This document shows positions 24,263-33,406 of a stretch of 64,000 nt of DNA, one piece after another (within the stretch, counting starts at the first letter, position 1; each line of letters starts with the position of its first letter). The stretch covers positions 112,871 to 176,870 of the forward strand of contig CABUZX010000001.1 of the NCBI GenBank assembly GCA_902496185.1. Direction: 5' to 3'. The notes below the pieces were generated by a model. The model saw only the letters and a list, made by a program, of their open reading frames with translations, was not told the DNA's origin and did not search any database. Source of the stretch: an uncultured Subdoligranulum sp. Its GTDB lineage: Bacteria > Bacillota > Clostridia > Christensenellales > CAG-314. The position numbers were made by a program, and so were the translations under genes.

Positions 24263-25156
24263 TTATAAAATACCTTCAACAAATGCGTTTGAATCAAATG
24301 GTACTAAATCGTCAATTCCTTCGCCTACGCCCACAAAATAAACGGGTAGCCCTTGTTGACTGTTTACAGCAAAAACAACACCGCCCTTTGCCGTACCGTC
24401 AAGTTTTGTAAGAATGATACCGTCAAGATCTATTGCATCGTCAAAAATTTCACATTGATTGATTGCATTTTGTCCCGTCGTTGCATCAAGTACCAATAAA
24501 TTGATTTTTTGAGCTTCGGGATATTCTCTTTCGGCAACTCTTGAAATCTTTTTAAGCTCTTCCATAAGGTTCTTTTTATTGTGTAATCTACCTGCTGTAT
24601 CAACAATAACAACGTCTGTCTTTTTGCTTTTTGCGCTACTTACAGCATCATAAACAACAGCGCCGGGATCACTGCCCTCGTGTTGCTTGATTATTCTTAC
24701 GTTTGCGCGATTTGCCCAAACGTCAAGTTGGTCACCTGCCGCAGCGCGAAAAGTGTCCGCGGCGGCAACAAGCACACTCTTGCCTTGTTTTGAATAAAAG
24801 TTAGCAAGCTTACCTATTGACGTGGTTTTGCCTACTCCGTTTACTCCTACCACCGTAATAATTGTAGGTGGAGTTATTTGAAAATTGGAGTCACCCAAAA
24901 TATCCAACAAAACTTCCTTTAGAGCATTTATTGCAGATTGTTCGTCGGTAATAGATTTTTCCTTGATTTTTTCTTTAAGATTTTCAATAATTTCCTCTGT
25001 AGTTTCCGCCCCAACATCTGCAGAAATCAAAACGTCAGACATCTCGTCATAAAAATTATCATTAAAAATACCTATTTTAAAGAGTTTTTTTAAATGAAAA
25101 CCTATTGCTTGTTTTGTTTTTTGTAGTCCTTGTTTTATTTTGTCAAAAAAACCCAT
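24263..25156 (-). CDS. ftsY: SRP receptor FtsY
   Basis: FtsY is the membrane-associated receptor GTPase for the SRP. The 297-residue protein lacks the long acidic A domain of E. coli FtsY and starts with an N-terminal amphipathic segment (MGFFDKIKQGLQKTK). The NG domain follows, with Walker A GVNGVGKTT at 104-112, DTAGRL, and TKLDGTAKGG. I chose the ATG at 25156 with AGGAG upstream. It lies 10 nt after smc. Confidence 0.97.
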   Translation of the reverse strand: MGFFDKIKQGLQKTKQAIGFHLKKLFKIGIFNDNFYDEMSDVLISADVGAETTEEIIENLKEKIKEKSITDEQSAINALKEVLLDILGDSNFQITPPTIITVVGVNGVGKTTSIGKLANFYSKQGKSVLVAAADTFRAAAGDQLDVWANRANVRIIKQHEGSDPGAVVYDAVSSAKSKKTDVVIVDTAGRLHNKKNLMEELKKISRVAEREYPEAQKINLLVLDATTGQNAINQCEIFDDAIDLDGIILTKLDGTAKGGVVFAVNSQQGLPVYFVGVGEGIDDLVPFDSNAFVEGIL

Positions 25157-25166
25157 ATACAAACTC

Positions 25167-28100
25167 CTATTCTTGCCCTATTGCAATTGCCTCCGAAAGT
25201 TGTACGGAAACATTTTTAGAAACTCCCTTTTCTTCCATAGTGATACCATAAAGAACGTCGGCAGATTCCATAGTTGCTTTTTTGTGAGTAATAACCAAAA
25301 ATTGAGTCTTTTCGCTAAACTTACGCAAATAACGCGCAAAACGTTCGATATTTGCATCATCTAACGCAGCTTCTACTTCGTCCAAAACACAAAACGGCAT
25401 TGGACACATTTTGATAATTGCAAATAATATAGCAATTGCGGTAAAGCTTCTTTCTCCACCCGACAACAAATTGATATTTTGCAATTTCTTTCCAGGTGGC
25501 TGAGCCTCTATTTCGATACCGTAATCTAACGGAGATTTACCTTCTTCCTGCTCAATAGTCAGTCTTGCATGACCGCCCGCAAAAAGCTCCCTAAAAATTT
25601 CTCCAAAATTTTTATTAATTTCTGAAAAACCCGCATTAAATCTCATTACCATCTCATCAGTAAGGTCTTTGATTATTTTTTGCTGATCAGCTTCGGCTTT
25701 TTTAAGATCTTCTATTTGAGCATCCATATCGTCATATCGAGATTTTGTTTCGGAATATCCTTCAATACTCGTAAGATTTACATCGCCCAAACGTGACAAT
25801 GCGCTCTTGTATTTTACAATATCTTTTTCGGCAGATTTAATGTCAAATTCTTGAACCTTGTATTGTAAAGCCTCAGAATAGGTCAATTCATAAATCTCAT
25901 CCATACGTTTTTGTAACGCCTCGAGATTTAGATCTATATTTGACAATTCGTTTTCAGCGCGTAATATCTTTTCGTTTACCTTATTTAGTACAACGCCTGC
26001 GTCAGCTCTTGCAACGTCAGCAGCAGTACATTGATCTTTTAAAGTATCTTTCAAAAGATTGATTTCCTCAACTTTTTTGTGAATATCAGACAACGCTTTA
26101 ACTTTTTCATTGTCTGAATTTCCTATAAAAAGTTTGGATTTTAAATCTTCTACGTTCAAATTATAAACTTCCAACTGTTGCCTTTTTTCACCCAAATCAA
26201 ATTGTGTCGTTACAACAAATTCTTTTGAAGAATTTATTTCTTTGTTTGTAGCGGCAATATTGCTTGCAAGTAAAGAAAGTTTTAATTTTGCGTCATTTAT
26301 TGCATCAAACACCGTATTACGCTTGTTTTTGAGAGCGTTGTATTCCTTTAACTCCGTATCGTTGTCAGTAACGATTTTATCTTTTTGAGCTTCCAAGGCA
26401 CTGATTTCATTTTGTATTTGCTTTGAAGTTTTTTCAATATTATTCAATTTTTCCGTCAAAGTTTTACGTTCGGCGGAAATACCCTTAATAAAGTTTTGTT
26501 CACTAGCGCTTAAAGCTCCAAATTTTGATATTCTTTCCTGATATGCGGCAATTTTTACTAAATTTTGTTGATAATCAGCATTAGAACGAGCAATCAAAAG
26601 AGCATAATGTTGTTTTGTTGAAGTCAATTCTTCTCTCTTTTTAGCGCAGTCCGCCTGATCTTGTTTTGCTTTTTCTACCTTAATTTTTAGTTCGTCTATT
26701 TCTCTTTCGGCGCTCAACAAACCACTTTCGGCTTTTTTGCTACCACCGGAAATCGTACCCGCAGGTAAAATAATTTCACCCTCGAGAGTAACCAAACGGA
26801 AACGGTACCCGTATTTTTTGCTAATTTTAATTGCATTGTCAATATTATCTACCAACAACGAACCACCCAACAAACTATCTACTACAGGTACAAAAACGTC
26901 TTTAGTTGAAACAAAGTCACTCGTAACACCCAAACAACCGACTTCTTTCAATACTGATTTATCCTCTATTACGCGCGGTCTAATGGAAGTTAGAGGCATA
27001 AAAGTTATTCTTCCGTAGCGACGTTCTTTTAAATGAGCTATAAGATATTTTGCATCTTCCTCGTTTTTGGTAACTATATTTTGCAAACTGTTGCCCAAAA
27101 CTGCCTCAATTGCTATTTCATATTTTTGGTCAACCTTAATTACGTTTGCCACTACACCCATAACTTTTTCTGCTATGGTTTTATCCAAAGAGGCATCTTT
27201 CATCAATTGCTTTACACTACCTGCAAATCCCTCATAGTTTTCAAGGGAAGATTGCAAATATTTTTGTCGAGCAATCAAAACTGCCGTATTTTGAGACAAG
27301 GTATTGAAAGAATTGTTTACGTCAAAAAGTTTTTGTTCGTTTTCATTATTTAGTTTATGCAAATCGTCCAATTCTTTCTTGAACTTTTCAGCATTTACTT
27401 TTGCATCTTCAAAAACGGAAACAACCTGTTTTTCTTCCTCGCTGTTATGAGCGAGTTTTTCCATAATTTCCTTTTCTTGAACGTCCATATCGTCAAGACG
27501 TTCGACGTAATTTACTTTTTCGGTAGTAAGCCCAGCCAAAGCGGACTTTTTTTCCGTTAATGCGTCCAATATACGCAATCTCTCGTTTTGCGCCGTTTCG
27601 TTTGAATCTCTCATCTTTGAAATTTGAGCTTCCAACGAAGCATGAGCGATATTAAGTTCAGCAAGTTCTTCCGTCAACTTTTGATGACTTTCTGTTTTTT
27701 CTTTAATCTCCCTTAACAACTCTTCAATTTTTTGAGTAGTCTGCTCTATTGCCGTTTCATCAAATTCTATTTGTGACAAAGTATCTTCGATTGACTTGTT
27801 AAAAAACTTTATTTGCTCACCCAAAACTTTAATCTCACCAGATTGCCTCTCTACCGCAACAGAAAGCTCCATTTCTTCGGTATGCAGTTTGGTAATTTCA
27901 TCATCAGTATTAGCCATTTTTTCAAAAATTTCCTGATAATGACGATTAGCTTCATTTAACTTTTGTTCTGCCAAAAGTTTTTCTTCTTCAAGCGCAGAAA
28001 TTAAAGAGCCTATCCGTTGTTTCTCCACAAATGCATTATCGTAACTATGTATATATGCATTAACTTCCAAAACTTTAAGCTTTTCGGTGATTTCAAGATA

Positions 28101-28745
28101 TTTTTTTGCATCTTCACTTTGTTGCTTTAGTGGTCCTAATTGCCTATCTAACTCAACCATAATATCGTTGAGTCGAGTCATATTATCGCGATACTTCTCT
28201 AATTTTCTTTCCGTTTCTATCTTGCGTACGCGAAATTTTGAAATTCCCAAAGCTTCTTCAAAAATTGCGCGACGATCGTCAGGCTTTGCATTGAGTATAG
28301 CGTCCATTCTACCCTGTCCAACTATACTATATCCTTCACGACCAAGACCAACGTCTCTCAACAAATCGCTTATTATTTTTAACTTTGAAACGTTTTTGTT
28401 AATCAAATATTCACTTTCGCCACTTCTATAAAGTTTTCTACTAATAACTACTTCATCAAATTCCAATGGAAAAATCCTGTTTTTATTATCAAAATACAAA
28501 GAAACTTCACAATAGCTCATAGATTTGCGTTTTTCAGTACCGGCAAAAATAAGATCCTGCATAGTCTTACCGCGCAAGAGTTTTGCGCTTTGCTCACCCA
28601 AAACCCAACGTATAGCATCCGAAACGTTGCTTTTTCCGCAACCGTTAGGACCTACTATGGCTGTGATAGGTTGACTGAATTTCAATTCAAATTTATCGGC
28701 AAATGACTTAAATCCAAAAGCCTCTATTTTAGTTAGGTTTATCAT
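25167..28745 (-). CDS. smc: Chromosome segregation protein SMC
   Basis: SMC is the condensin ATPase that organises and segregates the chromosome. The 1192-residue protein is full length. Walker A GPNGCGKSN lies at 32-40, followed by a long coiled coil, the hinge at roughly 520-660 (GFAGSVKQLMKDA to PAGTISGGSKK), and the returning coiled coil. The C-terminal head has signature LSGGERSFTAIA and Walker B VLDEVEAALDD. Its start overlaps rnc by 17 nt. The rnc-smc-ftsY order is the standard Gram-positive arrangement. ScpA and ScpB are not in this window. Confidence 0.98.
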   Translation of the reverse strand: MINLTKIEAFGFKSFADKFELKFSQPITAIVGPNGCGKSNVSDAIRWVLGEQSAKLLRGKTMQDLIFAGTEKRKSMSYCEVSLYFDNKNRIFPLEFDEVVISRKLYRSGESEYLINKNVSKLKIISDLLRDVGLGREGYSIVGQGRMDAILNAKPDDRRAIFEEALGISKFRVRKIETERKLEKYRDNMTRLNDIMVELDRQLGPLKQQSEDAKKYLEITEKLKVLEVNAYIHSYDNAFVEKQRIGSLISALEEEKLLAEQKLNEANRHYQEIFEKMANTDDEITKLHTEEMELSVAVERQSGEIKVLGEQIKFFNKSIEDTLSQIEFDETAIEQTTQKIEELLREIKEKTESHQKLTEELAELNIAHASLEAQISKMRDSNETAQNERLRILDALTEKKSALAGLTTEKVNYVERLDDMDVQEKEIMEKLAHNSEEEKQVVSVFEDAKVNAEKFKKELDDLHKLNNENEQKLFDVNNSFNTLSQNTAVLIARQKYLQSSLENYEGFAGSVKQLMKDASLDKTIAEKVMGVVANVIKVDQKYEIAIEAVLGNSLQNIVTKNEEDAKYLIAHLKERRYGRITFMPLTSIRPRVIEDKSVLKEVGCLGVTSDFVSTKDVFVPVVDSLLGGSLLVDNIDNAIKISKKYGYRFRLVTLEGEIILPAGTISGGSKKAESGLLSAEREIDELKIKVEKAKQDQADCAKKREELTSTKQHYALLIARSNADYQQNLVKIAAYQERISKFGALSASEQNFIKGISAERKTLTEKLNNIEKTSKQIQNEISALEAQKDKIVTDNDTELKEYNALKNKRNTVFDAINDAKLKLSLLASNIAATNKEINSSKEFVVTTQFDLGEKRQQLEVYNLNVEDLKSKLFIGNSDNEKVKALSDIHKKVEEINLLKDTLKDQCTAADVARADAGVVLNKVNEKILRAENELSNIDLNLEALQKRMDEIYELTYSEALQYKVQEFDIKSAEKDIVKYKSALSRLGDVNLTSIEGYSETKSRYDDMDAQIEDLKKAEADQQKIIKDLTDEMVMRFNAGFSEINKNFGEIFRELFAGGHARLTIEQEEGKSPLDYGIEIEAQPPGKKLQNINLLSGGERSFTAIAILFAIIKMCPMPFCVLDEVEAALDDANIERFARYLRKFSEKTQFLVITHKKATMESADVLYGITMEEKGVSKNVSVQLSEAIAIGQE

Positions 28746-29463
28746 AATTCTCCGTTAATAATTTTAATTTTTTAAGAGCGCGTTTTGCCGCATAAGATTG
28801 CGCTTCCTTTATAGAAGACCCGTAACCTTCACCCGCCACAACCCCGTCAACCAGTACAGAGTAATAAAAGATAGGCGAATCATCACTGCCTTCTTTTTTT
28901 AACATAACGTACTGAATAGAAAAATTTTGTTTTTCAGAAGCCTCTTTAAGCAAAGTTTTAAAATCTCTACCCGTTTCTACGTACATTGCTTCGCCAAGCT
29001 CTTTTTTAAGCGTGGCAAAAATAAACTTTTCTGCTTGATCCAGCCCACCGTCAAGATAAATGGCGCACAAAACTGCTTCGTAAAGATCCGCATAAATTTT
29101 TTTATTTTTTTTAAAGTTTACGTCCTGTTTTGTAAAGCCTTGGTCAACTAATAAAAAATCCATCAACCCCAACTCTGCAACCTCTCTACTCAGACTGTTT
29201 GTGTCTACCACGTCAGCCCTGACTAAAGTATAATCACCCTCGTTTCTGTTTGGGTATTTATTATAAAGATATTTTGCCACAACAAAGTCTAACAAGGCAT
29301 CACCCAAAAACTCCATACGTTCATTACTATCGACTCCGCGCTTATGAGCGTAAGAAGAATGAGTAAAAGCAGTTACGAGCAAGTCAGTATTTTTAAAATT
29401 ATATTTCAGTATTTGTTGTATCGTGTTGAGCGACTGCATTAAATTCGTTTTTGAGGTTTTCAA
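28729..29463 (-). CDS. rnc: Ribonuclease III
   Basis: RNase III cleaves double-stranded RNA in rRNA and mRNA processing. The 244-residue protein has the nuclease signature NERMEFLGDALLDFVVA (residues 47-63) and a C-terminal dsRNA-binding domain (about 170-238, SIKEAQSYAAKRALKKL). The start is probably the TTG at 29463, which has AGGAG at 8 nt inside plsX, giving a 65-nt overlap. An ATG 24 nt downstream (236 residues) has no ribosome site. In most Bacillota acpP lies between plsX and rnc; it is missing here. Confidence 0.95.
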   Translation of the reverse strand: MKTSKTNLMQSLNTIQQILKYNFKNTDLLVTAFTHSSYAHKRGVDSNERMEFLGDALLDFVVAKYLYNKYPNRNEGDYTLVRADVVDTNSLSREVAELGLMDFLLVDQGFTKQDVNFKKNKKIYADLYEAVLCAIYLDGGLDQAEKFIFATLKKELGEAMYVETGRDFKTLLKEASEKQNFSIQYVMLKKEGSDDSPIFYYSVLVDGVVAGEGYGSSIKEAQSYAAKRALKKLKLLTENYDKPN

Positions 29464-30436
29464 TTAATTTACTCCTATACATATTTACAACTTGCATTAT
29501 ACTACCGCAAATACTATCAGCTTTACTATTGCCGTGAGATTTAATGACCAATTTCTCAACGCCCAAAAACGGCGCTCCGCCTTGTTTGGTATAATCAAGT
29601 TTTGTTGCGATATTTTTAAAATTCTTCTTAAGCATTGCTCCTGCTATTTGAGAACGCAGAGAGGAGGTTATTTCCTGCTTGATTATTTTCATTATCGTAG
29701 AAACCGAACCTTCAATAGCTTTTAAGGCAACGTTGCCCCAAAAGCCGTCACATACTACCACGTCATAATTTCCGCTTAAAATCTCTCTTGCTTCCATATT
29801 GCCAACAAAGTTTATAGGCATTTCTTTAAGCAAAGCAAAGGCTTCGTGACACAACTCATTTCCTTTCTTATCCTCTGTACCGTTACACAACAAACCTATT
29901 CTTGGCGACTCTACCCCCAACATGCTTTTTGCGTATGCATTACCCATCAAAGCAAATTGTGCAAGCATATGAGCTTTGCAATCAACGTTTGCTCCACAAT
30001 CAATTAATACAACTTTTTTATTATCGTCTATGGTTGGCAAGATGGGCGCAAGCGCAGGACGGTTAATACCTTTAATTCTTCCAATCTTTAAAAACGCTCC
30101 CGTCAAAACAGCCCCCGTACTCCCAGCAGAAACCAATCCCATACATTGAGGATCAGTCTTTGCCAACTCCAACGCAACAACTAAACTACTTTGTTTTTTT
30201 GCGCGGATAGCAACAGTCGGTACTTCATCATTCGTAATAACGTCAAGCGCGTTAACTATTTGTATACGATTTACGTAATCTTCTATCGGATAATTTTTAA
30301 GTATAGATTTAATCTCTTCTTCCTTACCAACCATTACAACGTCAAATCCGTCATATTTTCTTATTGCGTCTATGCAACCTGCTATAATTTCATTTGGCGC
30401 GTAATCTCCACCATAAATATCAACTACTACGTTCAT
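29399..30436 (-). CDS. plsX: Phosphate acyltransferase PlsX
   Basis: PlsX converts acyl-ACP to acyl-phosphate for phosphatidic acid synthesis. The 345-residue protein has the family start MNVVVDIYGGDYAPNEI, GLVSAGSTGAVLTGA and LLCNGTEDKKGNE motifs, and ends in YRSKLIENLKNEF. I chose the ATG at 30436 with AGGGG upstream. It has its own promoter, and the upstream region holds an unusual phased repeat array. The fab genes and acpP that often follow are absent. Confidence 0.96.
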   Translation of the reverse strand: MNVVVDIYGGDYAPNEIIAGCIDAIRKYDGFDVVMVGKEEEIKSILKNYPIEDYVNRIQIVNALDVITNDEVPTVAIRAKKQSSLVVALELAKTDPQCMGLVSAGSTGAVLTGAFLKIGRIKGINRPALAPILPTIDDNKKVVLIDCGANVDCKAHMLAQFALMGNAYAKSMLGVESPRIGLLCNGTEDKKGNELCHEAFALLKEMPINFVGNMEAREILSGNYDVVVCDGFWGNVALKAIEGSVSTIMKIIKQEITSSLRSQIAGAMLKKNFKNIATKLDYTKQGGAPFLGVEKLVIKSHGNSKADSICGSIMQVVNMYRSKLIENLKNEFNAVAQHDTTNTEI

Positions 30437-30519
30437 ATATAAAACCCCTATTTTAAACAATCGATATAAATAAATATAAATTTGTTAGAAACATTTAAAA
30501 TTTATATTTGTCAACTAAA

Positions 30520-30548
30520 ATTATACTATACTTTATAAATAATTTCAA
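30520..30548 (-). promoter_or_regulatory. Promoter of plsX
   Basis: The minus strand reads TTGAAA, 17 bp, TATAAT, leaving a leader of roughly 80 nt. The phased GTTTCAC array ends 25 bp upstream of the -35 box. A TTGTCAACTAAAAT element overlaps the -10 box and start region and is repeated 113 bp upstream with one mismatch. Confidence 0.85.
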
Positions 30549-30572
30549 GGGTATTAATAAAAAAAATATATT

Positions 30573-30714
30573 TGTTTCACAAGTCATGCTACTGTTTCAC
30601 TACCTTAAAGAAAACATATTTTGCCAACTAAAATGTTTCACAATATAAATTCTGATGTTTCACGCTGGATTTTTTTAAAAAACTTATGTTTCACGACAAA
30701 ATTCAACGTTTCAC
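30573..30714. repeat. Array of six same-orientation TGTTTCAC elements
   Basis: The core GTTTCAC begins at 30574, 30594, 30635, 30657, 30688 and 30708; five copies are preceded by T and the last by C. Intervals are 20, 41, 22, 31 and 20 bp, close to 2, 4, 2, 3 and 2 helical turns, so all copies face the same side of the DNA. TGTTTCAC equals one half of the ParB site parS (TGTTTCACGTGAAACA), but no inverted partner is present. The 420-bp gap between plsX and rpmF contains nothing coding that I can support. Confidence 0.85.
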
Positions 30715-30731
30715 GCATGCAAAATTATAAA

Positions 30732-30760
30732 ATTTTATTTTTATACTTGTTAAACGTCAA
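30732..30760 (-). promoter_or_regulatory. Possible second, distal plsX promoter
   Basis: TTGACG and TAAAAT are separated by 17 bp on the minus strand. If active, its transcript would run through the TGTTTCAC array before reaching plsX. Confidence 0.4.
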
Positions 30761-30801
30761 AATTATAAGTTTGAAGTAAAATATTGTATAAAATTTAGCA
30801 A

Positions 30802-30839
30802 AAATAAAAGAGCAAGTGTAAAAACCTGCTCTTTTATTT
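30802..30839 (-). terminator. Intrinsic terminator after rpmF
   Basis: A 13-bp perfect stem AAATAAAAGAGCA with its complement and a 12-nt loop lies 18 nt after the rpmF stop and ends in a T-rich arm followed by TTTTG. Confidence 0.88.
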
Positions 30840-30856
30840 GTATTTTTGAGGTGAGA

Positions 30857-31045
30857 TTATTTATTGTCCGCTTTTTGAGCGACTACTTCTCTGCCATCAT
30901 AAAAACCGCAATGCTTACATACCGTATGAGAACGGATTTTTGCGTGGCATTGTGGGCACTCAATCAAGTTGGGCGCGCTTATCTTCCAGTTTGCAGCTCT
31001 TGTGTGCTTTCTCTGTTTAGATGTTTTTCTTTTTGGTACTGCCAT
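30857..31045 (-). CDS. rpmF: 50S ribosomal protein L32, zinc-binding form
   Basis: This 62-residue L32 starts MAVPKRKTSKQRKHTRAA and keeps both Cys pairs (CPQC and CKHC), so it is the zinc-binding (C+) form. The ATG has GGAGGT. In related genomes a DUF177 (YceD) gene precedes rpmF; here it is missing. rpmF has its own strong promoter and terminator between ackA and plsX. Confidence 0.96.
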   Translation of the reverse strand: MAVPKRKTSKQRKHTRAANWKISAPNLIECPQCHAKIRSHTVCKHCGFYDGREVVAQKADNK

Positions 31046-31084
31046 AGTCTTACCTCCGATATTACTCTAATTTACAACCATATT

Positions 31085-31112
31085 ATTATAACACAGTTTT
31101 TCAAAATGTCAA
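31085..31112 (-). promoter_or_regulatory. Strong promoter of rpmF
   Basis: Perfect TTGACA and TATAAT boxes with a 16-bp spacer on the minus strand, about 40 nt upstream of the rpmF start and just after the ackA stop. Confidence 0.88.
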
Positions 31113-31121
31113 CCGTTTAAA

Positions 31122-32321
31122 CTATATTTTTGCAATCCTCTTTGTTTCGCGAGCAATAACAAGTTCTTCATTGGTAGGAATAACAAACACTTTAACTTTG
31201 CTGTCCTTTGCGGAAATATCTACCACTTGACCGCGCGGGCAATTATTATTTTTATCTTGATCGAGTTTTACTCCAAGATAATCCATATTGTTCAAAACCA
31301 TATTACGCACGTAAGGAGTATTTTCACCAACGCCAGCAGTAAACACAATACAGTCACAACCATTCATAACTGCAGCATATTGACCTATATAACCCTTAAT
31401 ACGATATGCAAAAATATCAACTGCGAGTTTATTTCTCGGATTATCAAACGCATTATTTTCAGTAAGATCTCTAAAGTCACTGCTTACACCGGACAATCCA
31501 AGCATACCGCTCTTTTTGTTAAGATAATTTAAAGTTTCCGCAATTGTCATACCCTTTTTATTCATAAGATATTCTACGACCGCAGGGTCAAGATTACCGC
31601 AACGCGTACCCATTGGCAAGCCTTCTAACGGCGTAAATCCCATAGAAGTGTCAATGCTCTTTCCGTTGCAAACAGCAGAAATACTACTACCGTTGCCAAG
31701 GTGACAAGTAACAATCTTAAGGTCTTTTATATCCTTGCCCATAGCTTTTGCCGCTTCATTGCTGACAAACATATGGCTTGTACCATGGAAACCGTATTTA
31801 CGAATACGCAAATCTTTGTAATCATCATATGGAATACCGTACAAAAAAGCTTCTTGTGGCATAGAAGCGTGAAAAGCCGTATCAAATACTGCTACCATCG
31901 GCGTATTCGGCATAACTTTTTGACAAGCTTCAATACCCATAATATTTGCAGGATTGTGCAAAGGCGCCAAATCGATATTATGCTTACAACAATCAAGTAC
32001 GTCTTGATCTACCAAAACGGAAGTATTGTAATCTTCCGCGCCATGAACAACGCGATGACCGACTGCGGAAATCTCATCCATAGATTTAACCACGCCACAT
32101 TCGTTGCTCGTCAAAGCAGACAAAACCATTTGTATTGCTTTTTCGTGATTAGGCATATCTTCTTTAAAGACAAATTCCTTTCCATTTGCTTTGTGGGTCA
32201 AAACACTACCGTCAATACCTATACGTTCACAAAGACCTTTTGCAATAACGGATTCATTTTGCATATCAATTAATTGGTATTTTAAACTGCTACTACCTGC
32301 ATTGATAACTAAAATTTTCAT
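31122..32321 (-). CDS. ackA: Acetate kinase
   Basis: AckA interconverts acetyl-phosphate and ADP with acetate and ATP, the last step of acetate fermentation. The 399-residue protein starts MKILVINAGSSSLKYQLID and has HRVVHGAE, HLGNGSSISAV and FTAGVGENTPYVR, covering the phosphate and adenosine loops of the ASKHA fold. I chose the ATG at 32321; the in-frame TTG upstream overlaps the GGAG ribosome site. It follows pta by 35 nt in one operon. Confidence 0.97.
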   Translation of the reverse strand: MKILVINAGSSSLKYQLIDMQNESVIAKGLCERIGIDGSVLTHKANGKEFVFKEDMPNHEKAIQMVLSALTSNECGVVKSMDEISAVGHRVVHGAEDYNTSVLVDQDVLDCCKHNIDLAPLHNPANIMGIEACQKVMPNTPMVAVFDTAFHASMPQEAFLYGIPYDDYKDLRIRKYGFHGTSHMFVSNEAAKAMGKDIKDLKIVTCHLGNGSSISAVCNGKSIDTSMGFTPLEGLPMGTRCGNLDPAVVEYLMNKKGMTIAETLNYLNKKSGMLGLSGVSSDFRDLTENNAFDNPRNKLAVDIFAYRIKGYIGQYAAVMNGCDCIVFTAGVGENTPYVRNMVLNNMDYLGVKLDQDKNNNCPRGQVVDISAKDSKVKVFVIPTNEELVIARETKRIAKI

Positions 32322-32356
32322 AATAATATTCTCCAAATTTAAATTTTAATATAAAA

Positions 32357-33343
32357 TTATTTACCTGCTTGAATACACGTCAAGGCAACAGTACCCACTA
32401 TGTCCCCCACGTTGCAACCGCGAGACAAATCATTGACAGGTTTTGCAAAACCTTGACAAATTGGGCCATAAGCATCAAAACCACCCAAACGTTGTACCAA
32501 TTTGTAGCCGATATTACCCGCGTTAAGTTCGGGGAAAATAAGAACGTTGGCTTGCCCTGCAACCTTGCTACCTTTTGCTTTGAGAGCAGCAACTTCTGGT
32601 GAAAGCGCTGCGTCAAGTTGCAACTCACCGTCAATTGGCAAATCAGGAGCCTTTTCCTTAACCATTGCAGCCGCCTCCTGAACTTTAGTAACAAAATCAT
32701 GTTTTGCGCTACCTTTTGTAGAAAAGCTGAGCAAAGCAACTTTGGGTTCTACTCCCAAAAATGCATTTGCTGAATTATAAGACGCCAAGGCAATATCACA
32801 AAGCTGTTCTGCCGTGGGATCCGGCGTAACAGCGCAATCGGCAAACAAATACAAGCTATTTTCTACTTTTTCTGGATGATTCATAATGAAAAATCCACTA
32901 ACGGTACTAATACCGGGCGCAGTTTTAATTATTTGAAGCGCAGGACGTAGCATATCTCCGGTGCTGTGGATAGCACCACCTACCATACCGTCTGCTACTC
33001 CTTGTTTGACCATCATTACGCCATACCACATAACGTCTTTCATCAACGTAAGAGCTTGTTCGGGTGTCATACCTTTTGCTTTTCTCATTTCGTAAAGACA
33101 ATCGGCGTATTGTTGCAAATTTTCACTTTCGACGGGATTAATAAAGGTAATACCATCAAGACTTACGTCTGGGCAAACCTTTTGCGCCACGTTTTTGTCT
33201 CCCAATAATATAATTTTTGCGAGTTTTTCTTGCGTGCAAATAGCGGCCGCTCGAATAACACGTGGTTCTTCACCCTCGGGCATAACAATAGTCTTGTTCA
33301 GCTTTTGAGCTTGTGCTTTGTACTGTTCAATAAGATTTTTCAT
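32357..33343 (-). CDS. pta: Phosphate acetyltransferase
   Basis: Pta converts acetyl-CoA and phosphate to acetyl-phosphate. The 328-residue protein is the short catalytic-domain form without the N-terminal DRTGG regions of E. coli Pta. IVMPEGEEPRVIRAA, GMVGGAIHSTGDMLRPAL, FFIMNHPE and LNAGNIGYKLVQRLGG are family segments. The ATG has TAGGAG upstream. It is the first gene of pta-ackA, divergent from tmcAL, with a palindromic element between the two promoters. Confidence 0.97.
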   Translation of the reverse strand: MKNLIEQYKAQAQKLNKTIVMPEGEEPRVIRAAAICTQEKLAKIILLGDKNVAQKVCPDVSLDGITFINPVESENLQQYADCLYEMRKAKGMTPEQALTLMKDVMWYGVMMVKQGVADGMVGGAIHSTGDMLRPALQIIKTAPGISTVSGFFIMNHPEKVENSLYLFADCAVTPDPTAEQLCDIALASYNSANAFLGVEPKVALLSFSTKGSAKHDFVTKVQEAAAMVKEKAPDLPIDGELQLDAALSPEVAALKAKGSKVAGQANVLIFPELNAGNIGYKLVQRLGGFDAYGPICQGFAKPVNDLSRGCNVGDIVGTVALTCIQAGK

Positions 33344-33358
33344 ACTTTCTCCTAACCA

Positions 33359-33387
33359 TTGTAAAAAATATTTTTTTATGCTAAAAT
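33359..33387 (+). promoter_or_regulatory. Promoter of tmcAL
   Basis: TTGTAA, 17 bp, TAAAAT on the plus strand. The -10 box runs into the palindromes at 33386-33406. Confidence 0.65.
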
Positions 33388-33406
33388 ACTATTAGATAGT
33401 ATCTAA
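33386..33406. promoter_or_regulatory. Interleaved palindromes between pta and tmcAL promoters
   Basis: Two overlapping perfect inverted repeats are present: ATACTAT-TAG-ATAGTAT (33386-33402) and TTAGATA-G-TATCTAA (33392-33406). They cover the transcription start region of tmcAL and the -10 box (TACTAT) of the opposing pta promoter, so one regulator could control both. Confidence 0.6.

Noticed and set aside
30573..30714. A bona fide ParB parS site
   Set aside because: Only one half-site orientation occurs; no TGTTTCAC is followed by GTGAAACA, so no complete 16-bp palindrome exists. The array is reported instead as parS-half-like.
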